A stretch of DNA of 64,000 nucleotides from Streptomyces venezuelae ATCC 10712 (GCF_008639165.1 NZ_CP029197.1:4153501-4217500), one strand, 5' to 3'; positions 1 to 9,217 are shown, counted from the first letter of the stretch. A program made the numbers and translations. The notes: generated by a model from the letters alone, not told the origin.

Positions 1-57
1 CGCGCCGCGGATCAGGTGCTCGTCGTCGGCGAGCAGCACGCGTACGGGCGTGGTCAT
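1..57 (-). CDS. Response regulator, N-terminal fragment (cut by window edge)
   Basis: Only the first 19 codons lie in the window, on the minus strand, beginning MTTPVRVLLADDEHLIRGA. A hydrophobic strand followed by an Asp-Asp-Glu acidic cluster is the start of a receiver (REC) domain; the phospho-acceptor Asp would lie outside the window. Its ATG overlaps the TGA of the sensor kinase at 54-1370 in an ATGA junction, so the two are translationally coupled and form a two-component pair. By analogy with other HisKA_3 kinases the partner is expected to be a NarL/LuxR-type regulator, but the DNA-binding half is not visible. Confidence 0.85.
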   Translation of the reverse strand, partial: MTTPVRVLLADDEHLIRGA

Positions 58-1370
58 CGCCGCACCCCCGCCCGGGCCAGCGGGACGCGGGCCGTCACCA
101 GGAACGTCCCGCCGTCGCCCGGGCCCGCCTCCAGGGTTCCGCCGACGGCCGCGAGCCGCTCCCGCAGCCCGAGGAGCCCGGTGCCGGCGCCGCTGCCGCC
201 GTCCTCCCGTACCCCGTCGTTCTCCACCGTCAGCAGCACCGTGTCCTCCTCCGCGCGGACGGCGATGGCGCAGCGCCGCGCGTCCCCGTGCCGCAGTACG
301 TTCGTCGTGGTCTCCCGGACCACCCAGCCGAGCGCCGACCGGATCTCGTACGGCAGGCCGGTCCCGGGAGGGCCGAAAGCGAAGACGACGCCGGACTCGA
401 CGCCGGGGTTGAAGGCGGACTCGGCGCCGGAGTCGAAGGCGGACTCGACGTCGGACTCGACGCCGAAGTCGAAGGCGGACTCGACGGAGCAGTCGATCCC
501 GGCCGCGTCGAGGACCCCGCGGGCCCCCTCCAGTTCCACCCGCAGATCGGCCTCGCGGTAGCCGCGGACGACCTCGCGCACCTCCCGCTGGGACTCCTGG
601 GCGATGCGCTGCACCTCGATCATCTGGTCGACCGCCTCGGGGCGTCCGCGCCGGGCCAGCCGCACGGCGAGCTCGCTCTTGAGGGCGATCACGGACAGAT
701 TCCGGCCGAGGATGTCGTGCAGGTCCCGCCCGAACCGCAGCCGCTCCTCGGCGACCGCGAGCCGCGCCTGCACGTCGCGGGCCTCGCGCAGTTCGAAGAC
801 GACGCCGAGGACCCAGAGCGAGAGCCGCACGGTCACGGCGAGCCAGCCGGTGACGAAGAGGACGATCAGCACGGTGACGATGCTTTGCCCGGTGTCCTGC
901 CCGGTGAGCGGGACGAGGACGAGGAGCGCGCCGGCGAGCAGCGCCTGGTGCAGGGCGACGGTCCGGACGCGGTGCACCAGGCAGTGTCCGGCGAGGAAGG
1001 GCACGAGCGCCGCCCCGAGCATGCCGGGCAGCAGCTCGGCGAGGTCGGCGGTCGCCGCCTCCAGGAGGACGGCCCCGGCGGTCGCCGCCCCGGCCGCCGC
1101 GGCGGGCAGCACCTCACGCGGCGGGAGTACGGTCCCGGGCTTCAGGTAGGCGTCCATGGCGCGGCGCAGCAGGCGGTGGCCGAGCACCCCGTTCGCGAGG
1201 GCGAGCAGCGGGGCGGCGACGACCAGGAGGAGCGGCGCCTCGTGCCGGACCGGCCGGACCAGGAGCAGCATCCCGAGGACGAGCACGGCGGACCACATCA
1301 GCATGTACGCGGTGACGCGGGTGTAGAGGTCGACCTTGGCCAGGCCGCTCCGGCCGCTCCAGCTCTTCAC
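54..1370 (-). CDS. Two-component sensor histidine kinase (HisKA_3 type)
   Basis: 438 residues from a GTG start. The N-terminal half is a set of about five to six membrane segments with no obvious extracellular sensor domain. The dimerisation domain carries the H-box FGRDLHDILGRNLS, with His as the predicted phospho-acceptor. The ATPase domain follows, with an N-box (ETTTNVLRHG) and a G-box (GTGLLGLRERL). Between the two lies an odd low-complexity segment of Glu-Ser-Ala-Phe-Asp repeats (see 391-487). The gene sits 38 bp after an ABC-2 permease and ends in an ATGA overlap with the response regulator, so ATPase, permease, kinase and regulator look like one operon of the kind in which the regulator controls an exporter or senses membrane stress. 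The start is chosen because upstream in-frame sequence is the permease read in another frame. Confidence 0.9.
   Translation of the reverse strand: MKSWSGRSGLAKVDLYTRVTAYMLMWSAVLVLGMLLLVRPVRHEAPLLLVVAAPLLALANGVLGHRLLRRAMDAYLKPGTVLPPREVLPAAAAGAATAGAVLLEAATADLAELLPGMLGAALVPFLAGHCLVHRVRTVALHQALLAGALLVLVPLTGQDTGQSIVTVLIVLFVTGWLAVTVRLSLWVLGVVFELREARDVQARLAVAEERLRFGRDLHDILGRNLSVIALKSELAVRLARRGRPEAVDQMIEVQRIAQESQREVREVVRGYREADLRVELEGARGVLDAAGIDCSVESAFDFGVESDVESAFDSGAESAFNPGVESGVVFAFGPPGTGLPYEIRSALGWVVRETTTNVLRHGDARRCAIAVRAEEDTVLLTVENDGVREDGGSGAGTGLLGLRERLAAVGGTLEAGPGDGGTFLVTARVPLARAGVRR
391..487. repeat. Degenerate in-frame tandem repeat in the kinase linker
   Basis: Imperfect repeats built on ggcggactcg / gccgaagtcgaa words encode, on the minus strand, several variants of Glu-Ser-Ala-Phe-Asp-x-Gly between the phospho-acceptor helix and the ATPase domain of the sensor kinase. 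The copies keep the reading frame. This segment is not part of the normal HisKA_3/HATPase architecture. Confidence 0.75.
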
Positions 1371-1408
1371 GGGCGCAGGTCCGTCCTCTCGGTCTCGCGC
1401 GGGATTCC

Positions 1409-2224
1409 TCAGCGTCGGGGCTCCCAGCGGAACCACCGCTGCACAGCAAACACCGAGACCGCGATCCAGGCCACAGCGGTCGCCGCCGCGCCCAGGAGCT
1501 CGGCCGCGGGGACGCCGCCGGTCCAGCCGGCCCGTACCAGCGTCATCACGCCGGTCACCGGCAGCAGTTCGCAGACCGAGGCGAGTCGGTCGGGGAGCAG
1601 CGAGAGGGGGACGAAGAGCCCGGAGCCGAGGGAGGAGACCAGGACCAGGGGCAGGGCGGTGAGCTGGGCGCTCTCGGGGGTGCGGGTGACGGCCGAGGTG
1701 GCGGCGGCGAGGGCGGCGAACAGGACGGTGCCGAGGAGGACGCCGGCGAGGAGGAGTTCGGGCCTGGCGGGTGCGGGCAGGCCGAGGACGGTGATGCCGC
1801 CGGTGGCGAGGACGGCGCACTGGGCGAGGGCGAGCGTGGTGGCGGGCAGGGCGATGCCGGTGAGGATCTCGGGGTCGGTCGGTTCGCCGGTGCGGAGCCG
1901 TTTGAGGACGAGGGTCTCGCGGCGGGCGACGTAGGCGGAGACGAGGTTGCTGTAGACGCCCATGAGGAGGGCCATGCCCATGGCGCCGCTCACGGCGACC
2001 TCGGCGAGGCTGGTGCCCGCCTTGCCGAGGTCGGCGCTGCGCAGGGAGCTGCGGACGGCCCCGACCATGAGGAGGGGGACGAGGATCGCGCCGAAGAGCG
2101 CGGTGCGGTTGCGGACGAGCAGGGTCAGTTCGGCCCGTCCGAGGGCGACGAGCCGCGTACGGGAGGGGACGCGGGTACGGGAGAGGGCCCTAGTACGGGA
2201 GGGGGTCGGGGCGAGGGTGCTCAT
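1409..2224 (-). CDS. ABC-2 type transporter permease
   Basis: 271 residues. A short basic N-terminus rich in Ser-Arg-Thr is followed by about six hydrophobic helices in the ABC-2 pattern, with a cytoplasmic stretch (RRETLVLKRLRTGEP) after the second helix that is typical of drug or lipid exporters of this class. It would form the membrane channel for the ATPase encoded just upstream. The start ATG at 2224 overlaps the stop of a 12-codon reading frame created by a tandem duplication of the ATPase stop region, so its translation may depend on re-initiation. The substrate is unknown. Confidence 0.9.
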   Translation of the reverse strand: MSTLAPTPSRTRALSRTRVPSRTRLVALGRAELTLLVRNRTALFGAILVPLLMVGAVRSSLRSADLGKAGTSLAEVAVSGAMGMALLMGVYSNLVSAYVARRETLVLKRLRTGEPTDPEILTGIALPATTLALAQCAVLATGGITVLGLPAPARPELLLAGVLLGTVLFAALAAATSAVTRTPESAQLTALPLVLVSSLGSGLFVPLSLLPDRLASVCELLPVTGVMTLVRAGWTGGVPAAELLGAAATAVAWIAVSVFAVQRWFRWEPRR

Positions 2225-2259
2225 CGGGCGGTCTCCGGTGGCGGGGTAGGGGTGCTCAT
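2221..2259 (-). CDS. 12-codon relay reading frame 2 (MSTPTPPPETAR)
   Basis: Second copy of the relay frame. It starts in an ATGA overlap with frame 1 and stops in an ATGA overlap with the permease start at 2224. Both relay frames have GGAG-like sequence inside them (in the Pro-Glu codons), about 10 nt before the following ATG, so each start could be re-initiated with a Shine-Dalgarno-like contact. Confidence 0.5.
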   Translation of the reverse strand: MSTPTPPPETAR

Positions 2260-2294
2260 CGGGCGGCCTCCGGCTGCGGGGTGGGGGTGCTCAT
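2256..2294 (-). CDS. 12-codon relay reading frame 1 (MSTPTPQPEAAR)
   Basis: This mini reading frame starts with the ATG that overlaps the TGA of the ABC ATPase and stops in a TGA that overlaps the next ATG at 2259. It is a duplicated copy of the ATPase C-terminal tail (APTPQPEADR). It is unlikely to make a functional peptide. Its likely role, if any, is to pass terminating ribosomes on towards the permease start. Confidence 0.5.
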   Translation of the reverse strand: MSTPTPQPEAAR

Positions 2295-3301
2295 CGGTCG
2301 GCCTCCGGCTGCGGGGTGGGGGCTTCCGTCACGGTGTCCGCCGCGGCGGCGATGTCGAGGAAGGCCTCTTCGAGGGAGGCGGCGCGGGCGTCGAGCCCGT
2401 GGAGCCGTACGTCGTGGTCATGGGCCCAGCCGAGCAGTGCGGCGAGGTCGTCCTGGAGGTGTCCGGTACGGATCTCCACCCGGCCGCCGTCCTCGGCGGC
2501 CCGCAGGTGGAGCGGGAGCCGGGCGGCGGGGACTCCGGCGGGGAGGGTGAAGCGGATGCGGGCGGGCCGGGCGGCGGTGACCTCGGCGGGGGTGCCGGTG
2601 AGGACGATCTGCCCGCGGTGCATGATCGCGAGCCGGTCGGCCAGGATCTCGGCCTCCTCCAGGTAGTGGGTGGTGAGCAGCACGGTGGTGCCGCCGTCGC
2701 GGAGGGCGCGGACGAGGTCCCAGGTGTCGCGGCGGCCTTCGGCGTCGAGGCCGGTGGTGGGTTCGTCGAGGAAGAGGACCTCGGGGCGGCCGAGGAGCGC
2801 GAGGGCGAGGTCGAGCCGGCGCCGTTCGCCGCCGGACAGCTGCTTGACCCGGACCTGTTCGCGGCCGCCGAGTCCGGTGGCGTCGAGGGCTTCGGCGGCG
2901 GGCCGGGCGTTGCTGGTGCAGCCCGCCCACATCCTCACGGTTTCGGCCACGGTGAGTTCGGAGGGGAAGCCGCCTTCCTGGAGCATCACGCCGATCCGGG
3001 GGCGGACGGCGGTCCGCTCGCGGTACGGGTCGTGGCCGAGGACGCGGGCGGTGCCGGCGCTGGGGGCGGCGAGTCCTTCGAGGAGTTCGACGGTGGAGGT
3101 CTTGCCGGCGCCGTTGGTGCCGAGGAGGGCGAAGATCTCGCCGCGCGGGACGGTGAAGGAGATGCCGCGGACGGCTTCGAAGCCGCCGGTGTAGCCGCGG
3201 CGCAGGCCGTCCGCTTCGATGGCGAAGGCCGGGTGGGTCGTGCCGTGGGCCGCCCGGTGGGTGGTCCGGGGGTGCGTCGCGTCGGTCGTCGCGTGGGTCA
3301 T
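2291..3301 (-). CDS. ABC transporter ATP-binding protein
   Basis: 336 residues. Walker A GTNGAGKT lies near residues 61-68, the signature LSGGERRRLDLA near 155, Walker B with VLFLDEPTTGLD near 174-185, and an H-loop in LLTTHYLEEAE. A C-terminal extension of about 90 residues follows the ATPase core, as in DrrA/CcmA-type exporter ATPases. The N-terminus has an unusual His/Thr-rich run before the core, so a shorter start inside it is possible. It pairs with the permease downstream and heads the operon that ends with a two-component system. Confidence 0.92.
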   Translation of the reverse strand: MTHATTDATHPRTTHRAAHGTTHPAFAIEADGLRRGYTGGFEAVRGISFTVPRGEIFALLGTNGAGKTSTVELLEGLAAPSAGTARVLGHDPYRERTAVRPRIGVMLQEGGFPSELTVAETVRMWAGCTSNARPAAEALDATGLGGREQVRVKQLSGGERRRLDLALALLGRPEVLFLDEPTTGLDAEGRRDTWDLVRALRDGGTTVLLTTHYLEEAEILADRLAIMHRGQIVLTGTPAEVTAARPARIRFTLPAGVPAARLPLHLRAAEDGGRVEIRTGHLQDDLAALLGWAHDHDVRLHGLDARAASLEEAFLDIAAAADTVTEAPTPQPEADR

Positions 3302-3424
3302 GTGTCCAGGCTCGCGGCGGCCCGGGCGGTCCGGCAGTGCGCGCTGTCACCGCCCGCTTCTGACAAATGTCATGGGGGCGCGGGGGCTTGGAGGAACGGG
3401 GGGCCCGGGGGAACGGGGACACGA

Positions 3425-3458
3425 CGAAGGCCCCGGTTCCTGAGAACCGGGGCCTTCG
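3425..3458 (-). terminator. Hairpin terminator of the tRNA-Gly operon
   Basis: A near-perfect stem with a 4-nt loop (3440-3443) lies 7 nt downstream of tRNA-Gly(GCC) when read on the minus strand. It has no U-tract; the stem ends in GGGGCCTTCG followed by TCGTGT. The same foot and tail recur after other tRNA genes in this window (18640-18673, 25083-25110, 39283-39319). Confidence 0.85.
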
Positions 3459-3464
3459 ATCTGG

Positions 3465-3537
3465 AGCGGACGACGAGATTCGAACTCGCGACCCTCACCT
3501 TGGCAAGGTGATGCTCTACCAACTGAGCCACGTCCGC
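3465..3537 (-). tRNA. tRNA-Gly(GCC)
   Basis: 73 nt. Acceptor GCGGACG pairs with CGTCCGC, discriminator U. The D-loop has the normal GG, the anticodon loop is TTGCCAA (anticodon GCC) and the T-loop is TTCGAAT. It is canonical throughout and has no encoded CCA. It follows tRNA-Gly(TCC) in the same minus-strand unit. Confidence 0.97.
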
Positions 3538-3618
3538 ATTGCTGCCGCTCAGCTTTCACTGGGCGGTGCGAGCACCACTCTACCTGATGCACCGGAGTGC
3601 TTCGGTCTTGCGATGCAG

Positions 3619-3690
3619 AGCGGGTGACAGGAATTGCACACTGCGCCTTCCCCCTGGAAGGGGGACGTTCTGCTACTGAACTACACCCGC
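3619..3690 (-). tRNA. tRNA-Gly(TCC) with non-canonical D and T loops
   Basis: 72 nt. Acceptor GCGGGTG/CACCCGC, discriminator U, anticodon stem TCCCC/GGGGA and loop CTTCCAG (anticodon TCC) are perfect, so this is a real tRNA gene. Two conserved features are missing. The D-loop is AGTAGCA and lacks the GG doublet (G18 is A). The T-arm reads GCAGTGTGCAATTCCTGT, which folds only with a bulged T and gives a T-loop TGCAATT, so the universal T55 is G. Positions 18 and 55, which normally pair at the tRNA elbow, have both changed. A GTGC motif in place of GTTC is also what distinguishes the cell-wall tRNA-Gly of staphylococci. Confidence 0.9.
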
Positions 3691-3835
3691 ACGCTGCGTG
3701 AGGTGGGGCTTTGCGGCCTCGCCCCTCGGCGTGTTCCAGACTCTAGCGGATCATGGGGGGTGCAATGCAAATCGGCTCCGGCCGCCCCGCCGGGGGCTGG
3801 GGGGCCGCCCGGCCGGCGGCCGGGGCCGGGCCCGC

Positions 3836-4177
3836 TCAACTCGCGGCGCGGAAGGCCTCGTAGACCCGCTTCGGGATGCGGCCCCGCGCGGGCACCTCCA
3901 TCTTGTTGGACTGCGCCCAGGCGCGGACCGCCGCCGGGTCGGGCGCGAGCGAGGTGTGGGTGTACGACTCCGCGGCGGGGCTCCGGCCGGCCGCGGCCTT
4001 CGCCGGCAGCTTGCGCCCGGCGGCGAGGTACGGCGCGAGAGCCTTGCGGAGTTTCTTTGCATTGGCAGCATTCAGGTCGATCTCGTACATCTTCCCGTCG
4101 AGGCCGAACGCGACCGTTTCAGCCGCTTCTCCGCCGTCCATGTCGTCGGAGAGAGTGACCACCACACGCTGAGCCAC
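3836..4177 (-). CDS. lsr2: Lsr2 nucleoid-associated xenogeneic silencer
   Basis: 113 residues from a GTG preceded by AGGAAAGGA at good spacing; longer upstream frames are rejected because Lsr2 proteins are about 110 residues. The N-terminal half (VAQRVVVTLSDDMDGGEA, then a predicted beta-strand pair and helix) is the dimerisation domain. The C-terminal half (VRAWAQSNKMEVPARGRIP) is the DNA-binding domain with the Arg-Gly-Arg hook that enters the minor groove of AT-rich DNA. Lsr2 silences horizontally acquired and specialised-metabolite genes in actinobacteria. It is divergent from purS across 366 bp of unusually AT-rich sequence. Confidence 0.97.
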   Translation of the reverse strand: MAQRVVVTLSDDMDGGEAAETVAFGLDGKMYEIDLNAANAKKLRKALAPYLAAGRKLPAKAAAGRSPAAESYTHTSLAPDPAAVRAWAQSNKMEVPARGRIPKRVYEAFRAAS

Positions 4178-4543
4178 GGATATCTGTCCTTTCCTTCGGC
4201 CGATGCCGCTTCGGGGGCGCTTGTGACGCCTCTGACGTGCGGCGATACAGACCGTACGGCTGTGCCGGGACAATGCTGCTTTCTTCTGGAATCCTTTGTA
4301 CAGCGGCAGGCGTCGCATTGTGAAGCCCTGGCAATTGTTTCAGCGTGTCCCGGTGCAATGAGGTACGCGATATTTCACTCGAATTTTGCGTGGGTGTGCT
4401 CGGGCGGGGGTCTGGGTGGTGTTCGTCGGCCGGGCGCCCCCGTGACCTGGCTTTTGTAGGATCCTTCAGATCTCTACCCGCGTAGAATTTGGAGACAGGT
4501 ACGCTGAGGGAACCGCCCACGCAACACACCACCGGGAGTGCCA
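4178..4543. promoter_or_regulatory. Divergent control region between lsr2 and purS
   Basis: No gene is seen here. The stretch is noticeably richer in A+T than its surroundings, especially near 4330-4390 (runs such as gatatttcac and cgaattttgc). It must hold the promoters of lsr2 (minus) and of purSQL (plus). I could not assign a confident -35/-10 pair for either. Confidence 0.6.
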
Positions 4544-4789
4544 GTGGCACGCGTCGTAGTCGACGTCATGCTCAAGCCGGAGATCCTCGACCCTCAGGGG
4601 CAGGCGGTGCAGCGTGCACTGCCCCGCCTGGGATTCGCCGGAATCGCCGACGTCCGTCAGGGGAAGCGTTTCGAGCTGGAGGTGGAGGGACCGGTCGACG
4701 ACGCCGCCCTCGCCCGCATCCATGAGATGGCCGAAACCTTCCTTGCCAACACCGTGATCGAAGACTTCGTCGTGAAGGTGGAGTCGTGA
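4544..4789 (+). CDS. purS: Phosphoribosylformylglycinamidine synthase subunit PurS
   Basis: 81 residues (VARVVVDVMLKPEILDPQGQ at the start). The sequence matches the small PurS family that bridges PurQ and PurL in the FGAM synthase complex, which converts FGAR and glutamine to FGAM in purine synthesis. The GTG at 4544 is preferred because GGGAG lies 5 nt upstream of it; the in-frame GTG at 4538 overlaps that site. Its stop overlaps the purQ start (GTGA). Confidence 0.95.
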   Translation: MARVVVDVMLKPEILDPQGQAVQRALPRLGFAGIADVRQGKRFELEVEGPVDDAALARIHEMAETFLANTVIEDFVVKVES

Positions 4790-5465
4790 CCGCACGCATC
4801 GGCGTCGTCACGTTCCCCGGAACGCTCGACGACCAGGACGCGCTGCGTGCCGCCCGCCTGGCGGGCGCCGAGCCCGTCTCGCTCTGGCACCGCGACAAGG
4901 ACCTCAAGCAGGTCGACGCCGTGGTCCTGGCCGGCGGTTTCTCCTACGGCGACTACCTGCGGGCCGGAGCCATCTCCCGCTTCTCGCCGGTGATGGAGAC
5001 GATCATCGAGCAGGCGAAGGCGGGCATGCCCGTCCTCGGTATCTGCAACGGCTTCCAGATCCTCACCGAGGCCCATCTGCTGCCGGGCGCGATGCTGCGC
5101 AACAACCACCTCCACTTCATCTGCCGCGACCAGAAGCTGCGGGTGGAGAACGCGGAGACCGCCTGGACCTCGGACTACACCGAGGGCCAGGAGATCGAGG
5201 TCCCGCTCAAGAACATGGACGGCCGGTACGTCGCCGACGAGCGCGTCCTCGACGAGCTGGAGGCCGAGGGCCGGGTCGCGTTCCGCTACCTGGACATGAA
5301 CCCCAACGGCTCGCTCCGTGACATCGCCGGCATCACCAACGCCGCGGGCAACGTGGTCGGCCTCATGCCGCACCCCGAGCACGCCGTCGAGCCGCTCGTC
5401 GGCACCGGCAAGACGGACGGCCTCGGATTCTTCACCTCGATCCTCAAGAAGCTGGTCAACGCCTG

Positions 5466-5466
<1 letters not shown>
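4786..5466 (+). CDS. purQ: Phosphoribosylformylglycinamidine synthase subunit PurQ (glutaminase)
   Basis: 226 residues from GTG. It is a class I glutamine amidotransferase: the nucleophile elbow is GICNGFQIL (Cys), and the His/Glu of the triad lie in MPHPEHAVE near the C-terminus. The loop GGFSYGDYLRAGA is characteristic of PurQ. It supplies ammonia to PurL. It overlaps purS by 4 bp and its TGA shares bases with the purL ATG (TGATG), so the three are co-translated in complex order. Confidence 0.97.
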
Positions 5467-7715
<2,249 letters not shown>

Positions 7716-7730
7716 CGTTCCTCCTGAGAG

Positions 7731-7756
7731 CCCCCGCCTTCGGGCGGGGGTTTTCT
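7731..7756 (+). terminator. Rho-independent terminator of purSQL
   Basis: CCCCCGCC and GGCGGGGG form an 8-bp GC stem with a TTCG tetraloop, followed by a T-run (ttttctctt). It lies 15 bp after the purL stop. Confidence 0.95.
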
Positions 7757-7766
7757 CTTGCCCTCG

Positions 7767-7800
7767 TTGTACGACATTACGTAATCACGTAATGTCGTAC
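7767..7800 (+). promoter_or_regulatory. Operator palindrome superimposed on a leaderless promoter
   Basis: A perfect 14-bp inverted repeat (7769-7782 and 7787-7800, spacer aatc) ends 2 bp before the ATG at 7803. Inside it a promoter can be read: TTGTAC at 7767-7772, 17 bp, then TAATGT at 7790-7795, with exactly 7 nt to the ATG. There is no Shine-Dalgarno sequence. The layout predicts an autorepressed gene whose mRNA starts at its own start codon. Confidence 0.8.
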
Positions 7801-7802
7801 GC

Positions 7803-8303
7803 ATGGATCTCGAACAGCGGGTCGCCGCCCTGGAGCGGCGCCTCGACGCCCTGGAAAGCACCGCCCCGGCCCCCGCCCCGCCCACGGAGGGCGACTTCTG
7901 GGCGCTGGAAGGGCTGAAGCGCGAGCTGGCGGAGGCCGCCGCCGACGACGGCGGGGTCCTCTATACGGGCGCGGTACGGCTGCCGACGGGCGAGCGGTAC
8001 GAGTGGCAGTTCGGCGCCCTGACCGAGGACCTGCTCGGCCGGGACTGGCCGGAGAACGCCGAGTCCCTCGCGGCGCTCGGCCATCCCGTACGGCTCCGGC
8101 TGCTGCGGGAGGTGCTCGGCGGCCGGCGCACGGCCGCCGAACTGGCGGAGCTCGAGGAGATCGGCACGACCGGCCAGATCTACCACCACCTGCGCCAACT
8201 GACCGGCGCGGGCTGGCTCAGGACCACCGGCCGCGGCCGCTACGAGGTCCCGGCGGCCCGGGCCGTCCCGCTCCTGGTGGTCCTCACGGCGGCCCGACCT
8301 TAA
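7803..8303 (+). CDS. ArsR-like winged-helix transcriptional regulator
   Basis: 166 residues. Residues 1-20 form a short Leu heptad (MDLEQRVAALERRLDALE), then a Pro/Ala linker. The C-terminal half is a winged helix-turn-helix of the ArsR type: LAALGHPVRLRLLREVL, then a helix-turn-helix (AAELAELEEIGTTGQIYHHL) and a wing (RTTGRGRYEVP). No metal-binding Cys cluster is seen, so the signal is not obviously a metal. The gene has its own palindromic operator overlapping its promoter, which suggests autoregulation. The M23 peptidase gene starts 26 bp downstream and is probably co-transcribed. Confidence 0.85.
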   Translation: MDLEQRVAALERRLDALESTAPAPAPPTEGDFWALEGLKRELAEAAADDGGVLYTGAVRLPTGERYEWQFGALTEDLLGRDWPENAESLAALGHPVRLRLLREVLGGRRTAAELAELEEIGTTGQIYHHLRQLTGAGWLRTTGRGRYEVPAARAVPLLVVLTAARP

Positions 8304-8329
8304 CCGCGATCCTCCCGGGGGGAGCCCTC

Positions 8330-9217
8330 ATGCCCGCGCGCACCACGACCTCGCGCCCCACGACCGCACGCATCACGACCTCGCGCGCCGCATCCGCGCG
8401 CAGGGCAGTCGTCCTGCTGCACCGCCTGCTGTGGCTGGTGTTCATCGTCCAGGCCGTCGCCTCGCCCTTCGTCGACCTGCCCTACCCCTATTGGGCCGGC
8501 TGGCTGCCCGCGGTCGCCGCGGTGATCATCGGCACCGGCCTCTCCGTCTCCGCCCGCCGTCAGGTCGAGGCCACGCCCCGCGCGACGGTCGAGGTGGACC
8601 CGCCGGTCACCGGCCGCTGGTCGGCGCTGAACAGCCCGGCGGACCGCACGCCCAGCCACGGCACCCACCAGTACGGCCAGACGTACGCCATCGACATCGT
8701 GGCGGAGGACGGGACGCGGCCCCGGCCGGCGTTCGCGTGGCTGTGGCCGGTGGCCCGGCGCGCCGAGGACTTCCCGGCCTTCGACGCGCCGCTGCTCGCG
8801 GTCGCCGACGCGACCGTCGTGCACGCCGAGGACGGCCTGCGCGACCACCTCAGCCGCAACTCGCTGCTCGGCGTCCTCTATCTGATGCTGGTCGAGTCCG
8901 GCGCCCGGGGCCTCGCGGGAGCCCGCCGGGTGACCGGGAACCACCTGGTCCTCGACCTCGGCGGGGGTACGTACGCGATGTACGCGCACCTGAGGCGCGG
9001 CTCCCTCGCCGTCCGCCCGGGCGACCGGGTCCGCGCCGGCCAGGAACTCGCCCGCTGCGGGAACTCCGGCAACTCCACCGAGCCGCACGTGCACTTCCAG
9101 CTGATGGACGGCCCGGACCTGGACACCGCGCGGGGCGTGCCGTTCAGCTGGCGCGGGGTCGGCGTACCGAGGAACGGCGAGACGTTCGCGGTGCCCGGCG
9201 GGGTCTACTCGGCCTGA
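8330..9217 (+). CDS. Membrane-associated M23 family metallopeptidase
   Basis: 295 residues from an ATG with GGGGGGAG upstream. After a basic, Thr/Arg-rich start come two adjacent hydrophobic segments (RLLWLVFIVQAVASPFV and WLPAVAAVIIGTGL) and then a LytM/M23 domain. The zinc ligands can be read as His and Asp in THQYGQTYAIDIV and as the His-x-His of EPHVHFQLMDGP. M23 enzymes cleave peptidoglycan crosslinks; the domain would face outside. It follows a regulator in what looks like a two-gene operon. Its last 13 bp overlap the convergent gene at 9205-9609. Confidence 0.85.
   Translation: MPARTTTSRPTTARITTSRAASARRAVVLLHRLLWLVFIVQAVASPFVDLPYPYWAGWLPAVAAVIIGTGLSVSARRQVEATPRATVEVDPPVTGRWSALNSPADRTPSHGTHQYGQTYAIDIVAEDGTRPRPAFAWLWPVARRAEDFPAFDAPLLAVADATVVHAEDGLRDHLSRNSLLGVLYLMLVESGARGLAGARRVTGNHLVLDLGGGTYAMYAHLRRGSLAVRPGDRVRAGQELARCGNSGNSTEPHVHFQLMDGPDLDTARGVPFSWRGVGVPRNGETFAVPGGVYSA

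Larger units (their letters stand above)
2221..2325. repeat. Three tandem copies of a 35-bp unit at the ATPase/permease junction
   Basis: Units at 2221-2255, 2256-2290 and 2291-2325 are nearly identical (a few substitutions). Each holds an ATGA stop/start junction on the minus strand. Because 35 is not a multiple of three, each copy shifts frame and ends in its own TGA at the next ATG. The ancestral unit is the last ten codons of the ATPase plus the start codon of the permease. Confidence 0.95.

Noticed and set aside
288..1934. Long open frames on the plus strand opposite the sensor kinase and permease (and similar frames opposite hrpA, the FG-GAP genes and the AfsR-like gene)
   Set aside because: They are shadow frames caused by third-position G/C bias. 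They lack starts with ribosome binding sites and have Gly/Arg/Ala-rich low-complexity translations.
3465..3537. A prophage or integrative-element attachment site at one of the tRNA genes
   Set aside because: No integrase gene and no duplicated tRNA 3' end were seen next to any of the tRNA genes in the window.
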